In this document: piece after piece, positions 46,095-55,775 of the stretch | Position numbering within the stretch: position 1 is the first letter of the stretch | How the letters are laid out: each line of letters begins with the position of its first letter | Origin: Streptomyces sp. S3(2020) | GTDB taxonomy: Bacteria; Actinomycetota; Actinomycetes; Streptomycetales; Streptomycetaceae | Length of the DNA: 64,000 bases | Direction: 5' to 3' | Assembly (NCBI RefSeq): GCF_013044505.1 | Contig: NZ_JABERD010000002.1 | Location: 1 to 64,000, forward strand | The notes under the pieces: model-generated | What the model saw: only the letters and a program-made list of their open reading frames with translations | What the model was told of the DNA's origin: nothing | Databases searched by the model: none | Made by a program: the position numbers and the translations under genes

Positions 46095-46844
46095 TCACGT
46101 ACTCCGGCGCAGCACCCGTGACAGCCCCAGCGCCGCCGTCCGTACCGCGGGCGCCAGTTGAGCCGGGCTGAAGCGGGAGCGTGGCACGGCCACCGAGAGG
46201 GCCGCCACCGCCGTACCGCCCGAGAAGACGGGGGCCGCGATACAGCTCACCCCCGGCGCCGCCTCCTGCTCCTCGTAGGCGAGGCCCGAGACCTGGATCT
46301 TCTCCAGGGCCATGCGCAGCCGCGCCGGGTCGGTGATCGAGTACGGCGTGAGGCTCGGCAGCGGCCGCGACAGCACCTCCTCGGTCGGCTCGGCGCCGGA
46401 GAAGGCGAGCAGGGCCTTGCCGACGGCGGTACAGCTCAGCGGGAGGCTGCCGCCGATACGGGAGGGCAGCCGGAGGGCCTCGTGGCCGTGGATGCGTTCG
46501 AGGTAGACGACGTCCATGCCGTCGCGCACGCCGAGGTGCACGGTCTCGCGGGTGGCCTCGAAGAGGTCCTGGAGGAAGGGCAGGGCCGCCTCGCGCAGGT
46601 CGAGGCGGTGCGGGACCAGCGAGCCGAGTTCGAACAGTTTCGCGCCGAGCCGGTACTCGGTGCCCGACCGCTCCAGCCAGCCCAGCCGGACGAGGTCCGC
46701 CGCCAGCCGGTGCACCGTCGGCTTGGGAAGGCCGGCCCGCTCCGAAAGTTCCGAGAGGCGGAACGGTCCGCCGCTGGGGCTGAAGCATTCCAGGATGACT
46801 GCGGCTTTCTCCAGCATGCTGCCGCTCGCGATGTTCCGTGACAC
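46095..46844 (-). CDS. IclR-family transcriptional regulator
   Basis: 249 residues. The winged HTH is [33 protein letters not shown]; the effector domain has [32 protein letters not shown] and [23 protein letters not shown] in pieces. IclR proteins often govern aromatic-catabolic genes. It is divergent from the hydratase operon and convergent with the amidohydrolase. The GTG start at 46844 lies inside a perfect palindrome; an in-frame ATG at 46817 would avoid this and may be the true start. Confidence 0.87.
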   Translation of the reverse strand: MSRNIASGSMLEKAAVILECFSPSGGPFRLSELSERAGLPKPTVHRLAADLVRLGWLERSGTEYRLGAKLFELGSLVPHRLDLREAALPFLQDLFEATRETVHLGVRDGMDVVYLERIHGHEALRLPSRIGGSLPLSCTAVGKALLAFSGAEPTEEVLSRPLPSLTPYSITDPARLRMALEKIQVSGLAYEEQEAAPGVSCIAAPVFSGGTAVAALSVAVPRSRFSPAQLAPAVRTAALGLSRVLRRST

Positions 46845-46849
46845 GGAAC
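46833..46849. promoter_or_regulatory. Candidate IclR operator: perfect palindrome GTTCCGTG-A-CACGGAAC
   Basis: Eight-bp arms around one base; flanking T and A extend it to 19 bp. A further half-site GGTTCCGTAC occurs near 46884. It overlaps the annotated GTG of the IclR gene and lies 66 bases upstream of the divergent hydratase ATG. This suits autorepression plus control of the catabolic operon. Confidence 0.75.
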
Positions 46850-46914
46850 AAAGTTTGGCTCATTCAGAGAGAGCTGTCTATATCGGTTCCGTACTCGCAC
46901 CCCTGGAGGAATCC

Positions 46915-47730
46915 ATGCCGAACGCCGCCTCGCCGGCCGTGGTCAAGGCCGCCGACCTGCTGGAGGAGGCCGCCCGTACCGGCGCCGCCTGCCCGCCGGT
47001 GCGGACGCTGCTCGACGACGGCGACCTCGAGACCGCCTATGCCGTGCAGCAGCTCAACGTCCGCCGCGGCCTGGACGCCGGGCGCCGGATCGTCGGCCGC
47101 AAGATCGGCCTGACGTCCCCGGCCGTGCAGCGGCAACTGGGCGTCGACCAGCCCGACTTCGGCGCCCTGTTCGCGGACATGGCGGTACCGCAGGGCGGTG
47201 AGGTGGCCGCCGGGCGGCTCCTTCAGCCCAAGGTGGAGGCGGAGGTCGCGCTCGTCCTCGCCCGCGATCTGCCGCACCGCGAATGCACGGTCGTGGACCT
47301 GCTGCGCGCGGTCGACTTCGCGCTGCCCGCCCTGGAGATCGTCGACAGCCGCATCTCGGACTGGGACATCTCCCTCCTCGACACCGTCGCCGACAACGCC
47401 TCCTGCGGTCTGTACGTCATGGGCGGCACCCCCGTACCCCTCGGCGGGCTCGACCTGCGCTCGGTGTCGATGACCATGACCCGGGGCGGCGAGACCGTCT
47501 CCGAGGGCACCGGCGCCGACTGTCTGGGCAGCCCCCTCAACGCGGCCGTCTGGCTGGCCCGGGCGCTTGCCGAGCGCGGCGACCCGCTGCGCGCCGGTGA
47601 CCTCGTGCTGACCGGAGCCCTCGGGCCGATGGTCCCCGCCGCCCCCGGTGACGTCTTCGCCGCCCACATCTTCGGCCTGGGCTCCGTCCAGGTCGGCTTC
47701 GCCGAGGCAACGCAAGGGGAGCGGCGATGA
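46915..47730 (+). CDS. mhpD: 2-keto-4-pentenoate hydratase (2-oxopent-4-enoate hydratase)
   Basis: 271 residues. It adds water to 2-oxopent-4-enoate to give 4-hydroxy-2-oxovalerate in meta-cleavage pathways. Blocks: [43 protein letters not shown] (metal glutamates), [13 protein letters not shown] and [22 protein letters not shown] lies just before the ATG at 46915. It is first in a three-gene operon and overlaps the next gene by ATGA. Confidence 0.9.
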   Translation: MPNAASPAVVKAADLLEEAARTGAACPPVRTLLDDGDLETAYAVQQLNVRRGLDAGRRIVGRKIGLTSPAVQRQLGVDQPDFGALFADMAVPQGGEVAAGRLLQPKVEAEVALVLARDLPHRECTVVDLLRAVDFALPALEIVDSRISDWDISLLDTVADNASCGLYVMGGTPVPLGGLDLRSVSMTMTRGGETVSEGTGADCLGSPLNAAVWLARALAERGDPLRAGDLVLTGALGPMVPAAPGDVFAAHIFGLGSVQVGFAEATQGERR

Positions 47731-48668
47731 ACAGGACGAAGGTCGCCATCATCGGTTCCGGCAACATCGGCACCGACCTCCTGATCAAGGTCCTGCGGCT
47801 CTCGGAGAGCCTGGAGATCACCGCCCTCGCCGGCATCGACCCGGACTCCGACGGCCTGGCCCGCGCCCGCCGCCTCAAGGTCGCCACGACCCACGGGGGC
47901 GTCGAAGGACTGGTGGAACTGGACGAGTTCGCCGATGTCGACATCGTCTTCGACGCCACCTCGGCCGGCGCCCACCGCCGCCACGACGAGGTGCTCCGGC
48001 CGCTCGGCCGCACCCTCGTCGACCTCACCCCGGCGGCCCTGGGCCCCTACGTCGTCCCGCCGGTCAACGGCGACGCCCATCTCGGCGCCCCGAACGTCAA
48101 CATGGTCACCTGCGGCGGCCAGGCCACCATCCCGATCGTCGCCGCGGTCAACGCCGTCTCGCCCGTCCACTACGGCGAGATCGTCGCGTCCATCGCCTCC
48201 CGTTCCGCCGGTCCCGGCACCCGGGCGAACATCGACGAGTTCACCGAGACGACGTCCGCCGCGATCGAGCGGGTCGGCGGGGCCGCGCGCGGCAAGGCGA
48301 TCATCGTCCTCAACCCGGCCGAACCGCCGCTGATCATGCGGGACACCGTGCACTGCCTGGTCTCCGACTGCGCCACCGAGGCCGTGACCGCGTCGGTCGA
48401 GGAGATGGTCGGCCGGGTCCAGGCGTATGTGCCGGGCTACCGCCTCAAGCAGAAGGTGCAGTTCGAGCGGGTGGCCGCCGACGACCCGCTGGGCACCCTC
48501 GCGCCGGGCGCGGGCGACGCCCTGAAGGTGTCGGTCTTCCTGGAGGTCGAGGGCGCCGCCCACTACCTCCCGGCCTATGCCGGGAACCTCGACATCATGA
48601 CCTCGGCCGCGCTGCGCACCGCGGAACGCATGGCCGCCCACCGCCTTGCCGAGAGGGCCGCGCGATGA
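47727..48668 (+). CDS. mhpF: Acetaldehyde dehydrogenase (acylating)
   Basis: 313 residues. It turns acetaldehyde, NAD+ and CoA into acetyl-CoA. The Rossmann motif is [17 protein letters not shown] and the catalytic cysteine is about residue 129 ([13 protein letters not shown]). Later blocks are [22 protein letters not shown] (in pieces) and [18 protein letters not shown]. The enzyme normally forms a tunnelled complex with the aldolase encoded next; the two genes overlap by ATGA. Confidence 0.93.
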   Translation: MNRTKVAIIGSGNIGTDLLIKVLRLSESLEITALAGIDPDSDGLARARRLKVATTHGGVEGLVELDEFADVDIVFDATSAGAHRRHDEVLRPLGRTLVDLTPAALGPYVVPPVNGDAHLGAPNVNMVTCGGQATIPIVAAVNAVSPVHYGEIVASIASRSAGPGTRANIDEFTETTSAAIERVGGAARGKAIIVLNPAEPPLIMRDTVHCLVSDCATEAVTASVEEMVGRVQAYVPGYRLKQKVQFERVAADDPLGTLAPGAGDALKVSVFLEVEGAAHYLPAYAGNLDIMTSAALRTAERMAAHRLAERAAR

Positions 48669-49684
48669 CCCGTCTGTACATCCAGGACGTCACCCTGCGG
48701 GACGGCATGCACGCCGTCCGGCACCGCTACACCGTCGAGCAGGCCCGCACCATCGCCGCCGCCCTGGACGCGGCCGGCGTGGCCGCCATCGAGATCGCCC
48801 ACGGCGACGGCCTGGCCGGCTCCAGCATCAACTACGGGATCGGCGCGCACACCGACTGGGAGTGGATCGAGGCCGTCACCGACGCCGCCTTCCACGCCGT
48901 GCCCACGACCCTGCTCCTGCCCGGCATCGGCACCCTGCACGACCTCCGCCAGGCGCACCGCCTGGGCATCCGTTCAGTGCGCGTGGCCACCCACTGCACC
49001 GAGGCCGACATCTCCGCCCAGCACATCGCCGCCGCCCGTGGACTGGGCATGGACGTCGCCGGGTTCCTGATGATGTCCCACCTGGCCGAACCGGCCGAAC
49101 TGGCCCGCCAGCCCCAGCTGATGGAGTCCTACGGCGCGCACTGCGTGTACGTCACCGACTCCGGCGGCCGGCTCACCATGGACGGCGTCCGTGACCGCTT
49201 CCGCGCCTACCGCGACGTCCTGGACCCGGCGACCGAGCTGGGCATCCACGCCCACCACAACCTCGCCCTCGGCGTCTCCAACAGCGTGGTCGCCGTGGAG
49301 AGCGGCGCCGTCCGCGTCGACGCCTCCCTCGCGGGCCAGGGCGCCGGCGCGGGCAACTGTCCTCTGGAGGCGTTCGTCGCCGTCGCGGACCTGATGGGCT
49401 GGGAGCACGCGTGCGAGCTGTTCCCGCTGATGGACGCCGCCGACGATCTCGTACGACCGCTCCAGGACCGCGAGGTGCGGGTGGACCGCGAGACGCTCAG
49501 CCTCGGCTACGCGGGGGTGTACTCCAGCTTCCTGCGGCACGCCGAGAACTCCGCCGCCCGCCACGGCCTCGACACCCGCGCCATCCTGGTCGAGGTGGGC
49601 CGCCGGGGCATGGTCGGCGGCCAGGAGGACATGATCACCGACATCGCGCTGGACCTGGCGGCCCGCGCGGAGAACGCGGCCTGA
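48665..49684 (+). CDS. mhpE: 4-hydroxy-2-oxovalerate aldolase
   Basis: 339 residues. It splits 4-hydroxy-2-oxovalerate into pyruvate and acetaldehyde. The HMGL-like barrel opens [17 protein letters not shown] (metal Asp and active-site Arg), with a second metal site at [32 protein letters not shown] and [16 protein letters not shown] follow. The C-terminal domain contacts the dehydrogenase. The three enzymes are of the BphHJI/MhpDFE/HsaEGF type; no upper-pathway dioxygenase is nearby. Confidence 0.93.
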   Translation: MTRLYIQDVTLRDGMHAVRHRYTVEQARTIAAALDAAGVAAIEIAHGDGLAGSSINYGIGAHTDWEWIEAVTDAAFHAVPTTLLLPGIGTLHDLRQAHRLGIRSVRVATHCTEADISAQHIAAARGLGMDVAGFLMMSHLAEPAELARQPQLMESYGAHCVYVTDSGGRLTMDGVRDRFRAYRDVLDPATELGIHAHHNLALGVSNSVVAVESGAVRVDASLAGQGAGAGNCPLEAFVAVADLMGWEHACELFPLMDAADDLVRPLQDREVRVDRETLSLGYAGVYSSFLRHAENSAARHGLDTRAILVEVGRRGMVGGQEDMITDIALDLAARAENAA

Positions 49685-49838
49685 CTCCCCCCATACGGGA
49701 CTGCCCTTGCGCTCGGTGCCGGGGCGGTCGTCCGTAGGGCCGACCGGGCGGTCCTGGCGAAGTCCGCCGCGGTGCCGCGCTCCGTGAGGGGTGCGGGGAA
49801 CTGCCCGACCGGCCGCCACCGGCCTTCCAGCGGAGCGC

Positions 49839-50477
49839 TCAGCCGGCGGCCCGTACCGCCGCGGCGACCTCGCTCACCACGGTCCTGGCCCGCTCCTCCG
49901 GCACCCCGGCCGCGACCAGCGTGGCGACGGCCGTGCGGGTGCCGTCGTCCTCCAGTGCCCCGGAGTTGACCTCCTCCAGCAGAGCGACCGTCATCGCTTC
50001 GAGCCCCGCGCTGAGGACGGCGGCCGGGAGCTGGGTGTGGAAGACCCCGTCGCGCTGCCCCTGCTCCAGGATGGCGGTGGCCGCGGCACGGGCCGGGGCC
50101 AGGATCTCGGACACGCGGTCCACGCCCAGGTCGCGGCGGGCCAGCGCCAGCAGGAAGCGGTAGCGGTCCCCGACCGGCCAGAACGAGAAGACGAAGTACG
50201 CGAGCGCCCGCTCGGCCGGCTCCTCGCGCCGCGCCGCCCCGCTGTCCAGCGCGGCCTGGAGCGTCTCGGCGGCCTCCTCGGCCAGGGCCTCCAGAAGCGC
50301 CTGCCGGCCGGGGAAGTGACCGAACAGCGTGCGTCGTACGACACCGGCGGCGCGCGCCAGTTCCTCCAGGGTGACGTCCGGGTTGCGGCCGAGCTCCTGG
50401 CGGGCCGTGGCCAGGATGCGCGCCCGGTTGGACCGCGCGTTGCGTCGCTGCGGCACGCGGGCCACGGGCTTGGTCAC
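49839..50477 (-). CDS. TetR/AcrR-family transcriptional regulator
   Basis: 212 residues. The N-terminal HTH is RARILATARQELGRNPDVTLEEL with GVVRRTLFGHFPGRQALLEAL. The ligand-binding C-terminal domain ends RTVVSEVAAAVRAAG. It is transcribed in the same direction as the SpoIIE gene upstream of it. No efflux pump is adjacent, so its target is unknown. Confidence 0.87.
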   Translation of the reverse strand: MTKPVARVPQRRNARSNRARILATARQELGRNPDVTLEELARAAGVVRRTLFGHFPGRQALLEALAEEAAETLQAALDSGAARREEPAERALAYFVFSFWPVGDRYRFLLALARRDLGVDRVSEILAPARAAATAILEQGQRDGVFHTQLPAAVLSAGLEAMTVALLEEVNSGALEDDGTRTAVATLVAAGVPEERARTVVSEVAAAVRAAG

Positions 50478-50518
50478 GGGGCGCTACCTCGGTCGATCGG
50501 TGCGGGAGGGACGGGCGT

Positions 50519-52600
50519 TCATTCTGACACGGTGACGTTCAGCAACGTCTCGAGCGTCCGGTCGGACTCGTTGAGTTCGGCCCAGACCGTCTTGCCGTGG
50601 GAGGCGTGGCGGGTGCCCCAGTGCTCGGCGAGCTGGGCGACCAGCAGCAGTCCGCGGCCGCCCTCGTCGAGGGCGCGGGCCCGGCGCAGGTGCGGTGTGG
50701 TGCCGCCGGCGTCGGAGACCTCGCACAGCAGGCCCCGGTCGTGGATGAGGCGCAGCTGGATGGGGGGCCGGCCGTAGCGGATGGCGTTGGTGACCAGTTC
50801 GCTGACGACGAGTTCGGTGGTGAAGTCGAGCTCTTCCAGGCCCCAGATCCGCAGTTGCCGGGCGACGTCCGCCCGGGCCCCGGCGACGGCGGCGGGGTCG
50901 GCCTCCAGGTCCCAGGTGGCGACCTGACGGACGCCCAGCGCGTGGGTGCGGGCGAGGAGCAGGGCGACGTCGTCGTCCGGGCGGGCCGGCAGCAGGGCCT
51001 CCAGGACGGTGTCGCAGGTGGCCTCCAGGGAGGGCCCGGCCCGGGCGAGGGCGCCGCGCAGCAGGTCCAGGCCCGCCTCGATGTCGTGGTCGCGGGCCTC
51101 GATCAGTCCGTCGGTGTAGAGGGCGAGGAGGCTGCCCTCGGCCAGGTCGACCTCCGCCGCCTCGAAGGGCAGACCGCCCAGACCCAGCGGCGGGCCCGGT
51201 GGCAGGTCGATGAGATCGACGGTGCCGTCGCGGGTCACCAGCACGGGCAGCACATGGCCCGCGCGGGCCAGGGTGCAGCGGCGGGAGACGGGGTCGTAGA
51301 CGGCGTAGAGGCAGGTCGCGCCGATGTCGCCGGCGGGTTCGCCGTCCGGGTCCCCGGCGGCTTCGGCGGACAGGCGGATGACGATGTCGTCGAGGTGTGT
51401 GAGGAGTTCGTCGGGCGGCAGGTCGAAGTCGGCGAGGGTGCGTACGGCGGTGCGCAGCCGGCCCATGGTGGCGGCGGCGTGGATGCCGTGGCCGACGACG
51501 TCGCCCACCACGAGGGCGACCCGGGCGCCGGACAGCGGGATGACGTCGTACCAGTCGCCGCCCACGCCGACCCGGTCGCCGGCGGGCAGATAGCGGCAGG
51601 CGACCTCGACGGCGGACTGCTGCGGCATGTGCCGCTGGAGCAGGCTGTGCTGGAGGGTGAGGGCGGTGGCGCGGGCGTGGGTGTAGCGGCGGGCGTTGTC
51701 GACGGCGACCGCGGCCCGGGCAGCGATCTCCTGGGCGAGCAGCAGGCTCTCGTCGTCGTAGGGGTCGGCGGTGCGGTCGCGGACGAACCGGGCGACGCCG
51801 AGGGTCGTGCCGCGGGCGCGCAGCGGCACGACCAGGGTCGAGCGGTCCCGGGAGGCCTCTCCGGTGCCCAGCGCCAGGGCCGGTGGCGATCCGTCCGGGT
51901 AGGTGTGGAGCCGCGGTTCCTCCGCGGGGGGTCGCTGGGCGATCCGGCGCAGGACGGGCGGGTCGGCGGTGGGGACGTCGTGGCCGTGCAGGACGGAGTC
52001 GAGCAGGTCCACGGTGACGCGGTCGGCGAAGTGCTCGACGGCGAGGTCGGCCAGTTCCTGGGTGGTGCGGGTGATGTCCAGGGTGGTCCCGATGCGCAGG
52101 CCCGCCTCGTTGACCAGGGAGAGCCTCGCCCGCAGCCGGTGCTCGCGCTCCTCCTGGTAGGCCAGGACGCCGTACTCGGACGTGCGGTCGACGTAGCCGG
52201 TCGCCGTGGCCAGCAGTTCGCGGGTCGCGGCGCTGAGGAGTGCGACGTCGTCGGTGAGCCGTGGCAGTTCCCGGAGCAGCCGGTCCAGGACGACGCCCTG
52301 TCCGAGGCGGAAGGCCCGCAGCAGCGTGCTGACGGGGGTGCCGTACCGGGCGAGCCGGCGGGCCCGTTCGATCTCCGCGGCGGGTGGTTCGATGCGGCTC
52401 GGCTCGACTCCGTGCTCCAGTCCTGCCAGTACGGCGACGACATGGTCGGCGATGTTCGTGGAGACCATGGCCTCGGGGTCGTCCCACAGCTCGGGGACCT
52501 CGGTGCGCAGACACTCCTCGACATCGCGGACCAGCCCGTCCACCGCCCCGCTCAGTGCGCGCGCGGCCCGGGACACCAGACGGTCCGCCGTGACGTCCAC
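50519..52600 (-). CDS. SpoIIE-type PP2C phosphatase with N-terminal helical, GAF and C-terminal HATPase domains
   Basis: 693 residues. An N-terminal all-helical region (about 1-150, like PucR/RsbR-type regulatory segments) leads into a GAF domain (about 165-320). The PP2C phosphatase (about 330-560) has GVGGDWYDVIPL, VVGDVVGHGIHA and PARPDDDVALLLA. A C-terminal GHKL ATPase follows with VSELVTNAIRYG and EGGRGLLLVAQLAEHWGTR. One protein thus carries both the phosphatase and the opposing anti-sigma kinase-like domain of a partner-switching pathway. No anti-anti-sigma gene is adjacent. Confidence 0.9.
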   Translation of the reverse strand: MDVTADRLVSRAARALSGAVDGLVRDVEECLRTEVPELWDDPEAMVSTNIADHVVAVLAGLEHGVEPSRIEPPAAEIERARRLARYGTPVSTLLRAFRLGQGVVLDRLLRELPRLTDDVALLSAATRELLATATGYVDRTSEYGVLAYQEEREHRLRARLSLVNEAGLRIGTTLDITRTTQELADLAVEHFADRVTVDLLDSVLHGHDVPTADPPVLRRIAQRPPAEEPRLHTYPDGSPPALALGTGEASRDRSTLVVPLRARGTTLGVARFVRDRTADPYDDESLLLAQEIAARAAVAVDNARRYTHARATALTLQHSLLQRHMPQQSAVEVACRYLPAGDRVGVGGDWYDVIPLSGARVALVVGDVVGHGIHAAATMGRLRTAVRTLADFDLPPDELLTHLDDIVIRLSAEAAGDPDGEPAGDIGATCLYAVYDPVSRRCTLARAGHVLPVLVTRDGTVDLIDLPPGPPLGLGGLPFEAAEVDLAEGSLLALYTDGLIEARDHDIEAGLDLLRGALARAGPSLEATCDTVLEALLPARPDDDVALLLARTHALGVRQVATWDLEADPAAVAGARADVARQLRIWGLEELDFTTELVVSELVTNAIRYGRPPIQLRLIHDRGLLCEVSDAGGTTPHLRRARALDEGGRGLLLVAQLAEHWGTRHASHGKTVWAELNESDRTLETLLNVTVSE

Positions 52601-52710
52601 TCTTACGACGGTACGCCGCTCGTCGTCGCGTGCGTGCCTCTTCCGGGTCGGAGTGCGGGATTCCGTGATAGGGACTCTCCAACTGTGGCGATCGGCAGGC
52701 GGGGGGCACC

Positions 52711-53292
52711 GTGTTCGGCAGGGTTTCGGCGGCTGTGGTGGTGGCCTGCGTACTGGCGCTGGCGGGCTGCACTTTCGAGGGGGGCGGGAGTACGGCTCCC
52801 GAGGCGACGGAGTCCGAGGTGAGCGCGGCGTCCACGCCCGCCTCGCCGTCCGAGCCGGCCTCCGCGTCCCCGAGCACGAGTCCGAGTCCGAGCGGGAGCG
52901 GGAGCGGCATTCCGAGTGCGAGCCCGTCCCCGACGCCGGTGCCTGTCAGGAGCCCGGGGCAGACGCTGGTGTCGATGAAGATCAGCGGCGGCTTCGCCGG
53001 GGTCGACCGGTCGGTGGTGCTGCGGGGCGACGGCACCGTGCGCGCGAGCGACGACCGCAAGGGCTCGGTGGTGCACCGCACGAGCGCGGCCGAGTTCAAG
53101 GAGCTGCGTGTGCTGCTCGGCGATCCGGCGCTGGACGACGTATCGGACTTCACGTGGAACATGGGCGCCGCGGACCTGTTCCAGTACGAAGTCCGCTTCG
53201 ACGGGCGCACGGTCCGCACGGACCGCTCCGCCGAGCAGCCGCCCCTGGACGCCCTCATCGACGCGCTGAGCGGGTATCTGCCGAAGGGCTGA
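52711..53292 (+). CDS. Secreted lipoprotein with Ser/Pro-rich linker
   Basis: 193 residues from a GTG. The signal peptide ends in the lipobox LALAGC, then a low-complexity Ser/Pro/Ala/Glu stretch (about 25-80) precedes a folded domain with SMKISGGFAGVDRSVVLRG, EFKELRVLLGDPALDDVSDF and YEVRFDGRTVRTD. This pattern resembles the protealysin-inhibitor-like domain of small actinobacterial lipoproteins. The function is not known; it should sit on the outer face of the membrane. Confidence 0.8.
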   Translation: MFGRVSAAVVVACVLALAGCTFEGGGSTAPEATESEVSAASTPASPSEPASASPSTSPSPSGSGSGIPSASPSPTPVPVRSPGQTLVSMKISGGFAGVDRSVVLRGDGTVRASDDRKGSVVHRTSAAEFKELRVLLGDPALDDVSDFTWNMGAADLFQYEVRFDGRTVRTDRSAEQPPLDALIDALSGYLPKG

Positions 53293-53370
53293 GCGCGGGC
53301 CGCGTACTCCGAGGCCGGTAGGCGCGGTTACTCCCGCCGTCGGACGCCCCGGGAGCCCCGGCCCGGCACC

Positions 53371-53919
53371 GTGGCCCGGGTGAAACTGACACGTCCCGCC
53401 CGCCGGGCCTCCCTCGTCGTCCATGTCACCGCCTCGGCCGGCTGGCTCGGGCTCACGCTCGGGCTGCTGGCGCTGGGGATCACCGCGGCCACCACCGGGT
53501 CGGCGGTGACCGTCGAGGCCTCCGTGCGGACCATGAAGCTGTTCGCGGACTGGCTGCTGCTCCCGCTGGCGTTCCTCACCCTCCTCAGCGGCCTGTTGCT
53601 CTCCGTGGGCACGCGGTGGGGCCTGGCGCGGCATCGCTGGGTCTGGACGAAGTTCTGGCTGACCCTCGCCACGACCACCGCGACGGTCCTCGCCCTGCGT
53701 CCCGCGGTGAACTCCGCGGTCGCGGCCGTCGCCGCGGGCGGACCGCTGCCCGACGCCGGTGACGTGTTGTTCGGGCCGATCGTGTCCCTGTCCGCCTACG
53801 TGTTCATGACGGTGATCTCGGTTCTCAAGCCGTGGGGCCTCACCCGACGGGGTCGCGGGCTCAGGGCGACTCCCCGTCCCGCACCCGCGCCAGCACGTCC
53901 CGGATCATCTCGGCGCTGA
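53371..53919 (+). CDS. DUF2269-like four-helix membrane protein
   Basis: 182 residues. Four hydrophobic helices (VHVTASAGWLGLTLGLLALG, WLLLPLAFLTLLSGLLLSVG, FWLTLATTTATVLAL and LFGPIVSLSAYVFMTVISV) separated by short loops, with VGTRWGLARHRWVWTKFW between the second and third. The pattern resembles the DUF2269 family. The tail is Pro/Arg-rich, and its last 59 bases overlap the convergent GntR gene. No function known. Confidence 0.75.
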   Translation: MARVKLTRPARRASLVVHVTASAGWLGLTLGLLALGITAATTGSAVTVEASVRTMKLFADWLLLPLAFLTLLSGLLLSVGTRWGLARHRWVWTKFWLTLATTTATVLALRPAVNSAVAAVAAGGPLPDAGDVLFGPIVSLSAYVFMTVISVLKPWGLTRRGRGLRATPRPAPAPARPGSSRR

Positions 53920-54628
53920 TCATGAAGTGCTCGCGGGCGATCTCCTCGGCCCGCTCGGGCTCCCCCGCCGCGACGGCCTCGTACAGGGCCGTGTGCCCCT
54001 GGCCGGCCCGGTGGTGGTGGGAGCGCTCGCCCTTGCCCCAGGGTTCGATCGGGAAGCCGAGGCTGATCCGGGTGAGCAGGTCACGGCTGAGCAGGGCGAT
54101 CTGCGGATTGCGGGTGGCCGCGCAGACGGCCTGGTGGAACGCGCTGTCGGCGGCCTGTTCCTCGCGGGGGGTGCCGGCCGCCAGATGCGCGGCCAGCGCC
54201 TCCCGCATCCGCTCCAGGTCTTCCGGCCGGCGGCGCCGTGCGGCCGTCGCGGCCACCATTCCCTCCACCAGCCCGCGCAGGTCGAAGAGTTGCTCGAACT
54301 CCTCCCACCGGGGCAGCAGCGTACGGCGGACCGCGGCGCCGGAGGACGCGCTCCAGCTGTCGCGGACGAAGGCTCCCCCGTTGCGGCCGCGGCGGATCTC
54401 GATGACGCCGAGGGCCTGGAGGCGTGCGACGGCCTCGCGGACGGTGGGACGGCTGACGTGCAGAAGCGTGGTGAGTTCCCGCTCGGCAGGGAGCCGTTCG
54501 CCCGGCAGGAAGTCGCCGACGGCGATCGCGGTGAGCAGCCGGTCGGAGACCTCGTCGACCGCCGAGGCCACGCGCACCGGGCGCAGTGCCGACGACGCGT
54601 TGCCGCCGAGCAGTACCCGGTCGAGCAC
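53861..54628 (-). CDS. FadR-subfamily GntR transcriptional regulator
   Basis: 255 residues. The winged HTH is GDFLPGERLPAERELTTLLHVSRPTVREAVARL in pieces; the all-helical FCD effector domain has LFDLRGLVEGMVAATAA, DSAFHQAVCAATRNP and HTALYEAVAAGEPERAEEIAREH, with metal-binding histidine positions. It diverges from the hydrolase/peptide-transport remnant 232 bases away, where an inverted repeat is a candidate operator. Confidence 0.88.
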   Translation of the reverse strand: MLDRVLLGGNASSALRPVRVASAVDEVSDRLLTAIAVGDFLPGERLPAERELTTLLHVSRPTVREAVARLQALGVIEIRRGRNGGAFVRDSWSASSGAAVRRTLLPRWEEFEQLFDLRGLVEGMVAATAARRRRPEDLERMREALAAHLAAGTPREEQAADSAFHQAVCAATRNPQIALLSRDLLTRISLGFPIEPWGKGERSHHHRAGQGHTALYEAVAAGEPERAEEIAREHFMISAEMIRDVLARVRDGESP

Positions 54629-54747
54629 CCGGGAGAACTCGTCCCCGGGTTCAGGTGCGGATGTCAGTTGTCCTCCTCCGGATCGCCGCTTCTGTTAACG
54701 CGTGCGGTCCACGTGAATGCGTCGTTACGTCTTCCCCAGGTACCGCT

Positions 54748-54772
54748 AAAAGGTCTTGTGCGCTGACCTTTT
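54748..54772. promoter_or_regulatory. Candidate GntR operator AAAAGGTC-N9-GACCTTTT
   Basis: Perfect 8-bp arms with a 9-base spacer lie in the divergent gap between the GntR gene and the proline iminopeptidase-like gene, 88 bases before the latter's GTG. The stretch is AT-rich for this genome. Assignment to the neighbouring GntR protein is by position only. Confidence 0.6.
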
Positions 54773-54860
54773 GCCCAATGACTATCTCACCCATCCCCGT
54801 CACACCCAACGATTTTCAGACAGCGGCTGATCCTTTCCGGCCGCTCTGGGAGGCCTCACC

Positions 54861-55757
54861 GTGGCGATCCCCGAACCGAACCACACCGGCACCGTCGACT
54901 TCAACGGCTGGTCCACCTGGTACCGGATCACGGGCGGACCGGGCAGGACACCTCTGGTGGTCCTGCACGGCGGACCCGGCGCCGGTCACGACTACACGCT
55001 CAGCATCGCGAACATCGCCCGGCAGGGCCGCCCCGTGGTGCACTACGACCAGCTCGGCACCGGCCGCTCCAGCCATCTGCCCGACAAGGGCGCCGACTTC
55101 TGGACGGTCCAGCTCTTCCTCGACGAACTCGACCGTCTCCTGGCGGAGTTGGGCATCGCCGACGCCTACTACATCCTCGGCCAGTCCTGGGGCGGCATGC
55201 TCGCCGCGGAGCACGCCGTACGGCGGCCGCCCGGGCTGCGCGGCCTGGTCATCGCCAACTCCCCCGCGTCCATGGGGCTGTGGCTCCGGGCCGCCGCCGA
55301 ACTGCGGGCCGGGCTCCCCGCCGACGTCCAGCACACCCTGCACGCCCACGAGGCGGCCGGGACCACGGACCACCCCGACTACCGGGCGGCCGAGCAGGTC
55401 TTCAACGACCGCCATGTATGCCGCCTCACCCCCAACCCTCCCGAGGTGCAGGCCACTTGGGACAACATCGCGGCCGACCCGACCGTCTACCACACGATGA
55501 ACGGGCCGAACGAGTTCCATGTCGTCGGAACCCTCAAGGACTGGTCCGTCATCGACCGGCTCCCTCTCGTCGAGGTGCCGACCCTGCTGGTGTCCGGGCG
55601 CCACGACGAGGCCACCCCCGACACCGTCAAGCCCTTCGCCGACCACATTCCCGACGTGCGCTGGCACATGTTCGAGCACTCCAGCCATATGCCGCACGTC
55701 GAGGAGGAGGAGCTCTACCTCCGGGTCGTCGGCGAGTTCCTCGACTCCACCGACTGA
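54861..55757 (+). CDS. Proline iminopeptidase-family alpha/beta hydrolase
   Basis: 298 residues starting at GTG. The oxyanion motif is LVVLHGGPGAGHDYTL, the nucleophile Ser about 109 in ILGQSWGGMLAAE, the acid in SGRHDEATPD and the histidine in FEHSSHMPHVEEE. Peptidase S33 members release N-terminal proline from peptides or hydrolyse related amides and esters. The following gene is a remnant of a peptide transporter, so an imported-peptide role is plausible. GGGAGG precedes the start. Confidence 0.87.
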   Translation: MAIPEPNHTGTVDFNGWSTWYRITGGPGRTPLVVLHGGPGAGHDYTLSIANIARQGRPVVHYDQLGTGRSSHLPDKGADFWTVQLFLDELDRLLAELGIADAYYILGQSWGGMLAAEHAVRRPPGLRGLVIANSPASMGLWLRAAAELRAGLPADVQHTLHAHEAAGTTDHPDYRAAEQVFNDRHVCRLTPNPPEVQATWDNIAADPTVYHTMNGPNEFHVVGTLKDWSVIDRLPLVEVPTLLVSGRHDEATPDTVKPFADHIPDVRWHMFEHSSHMPHVEEEELYLRVVGEFLDSTD

Positions 55758-55775
55758 TCCCGGGAGTTGCCCGCC

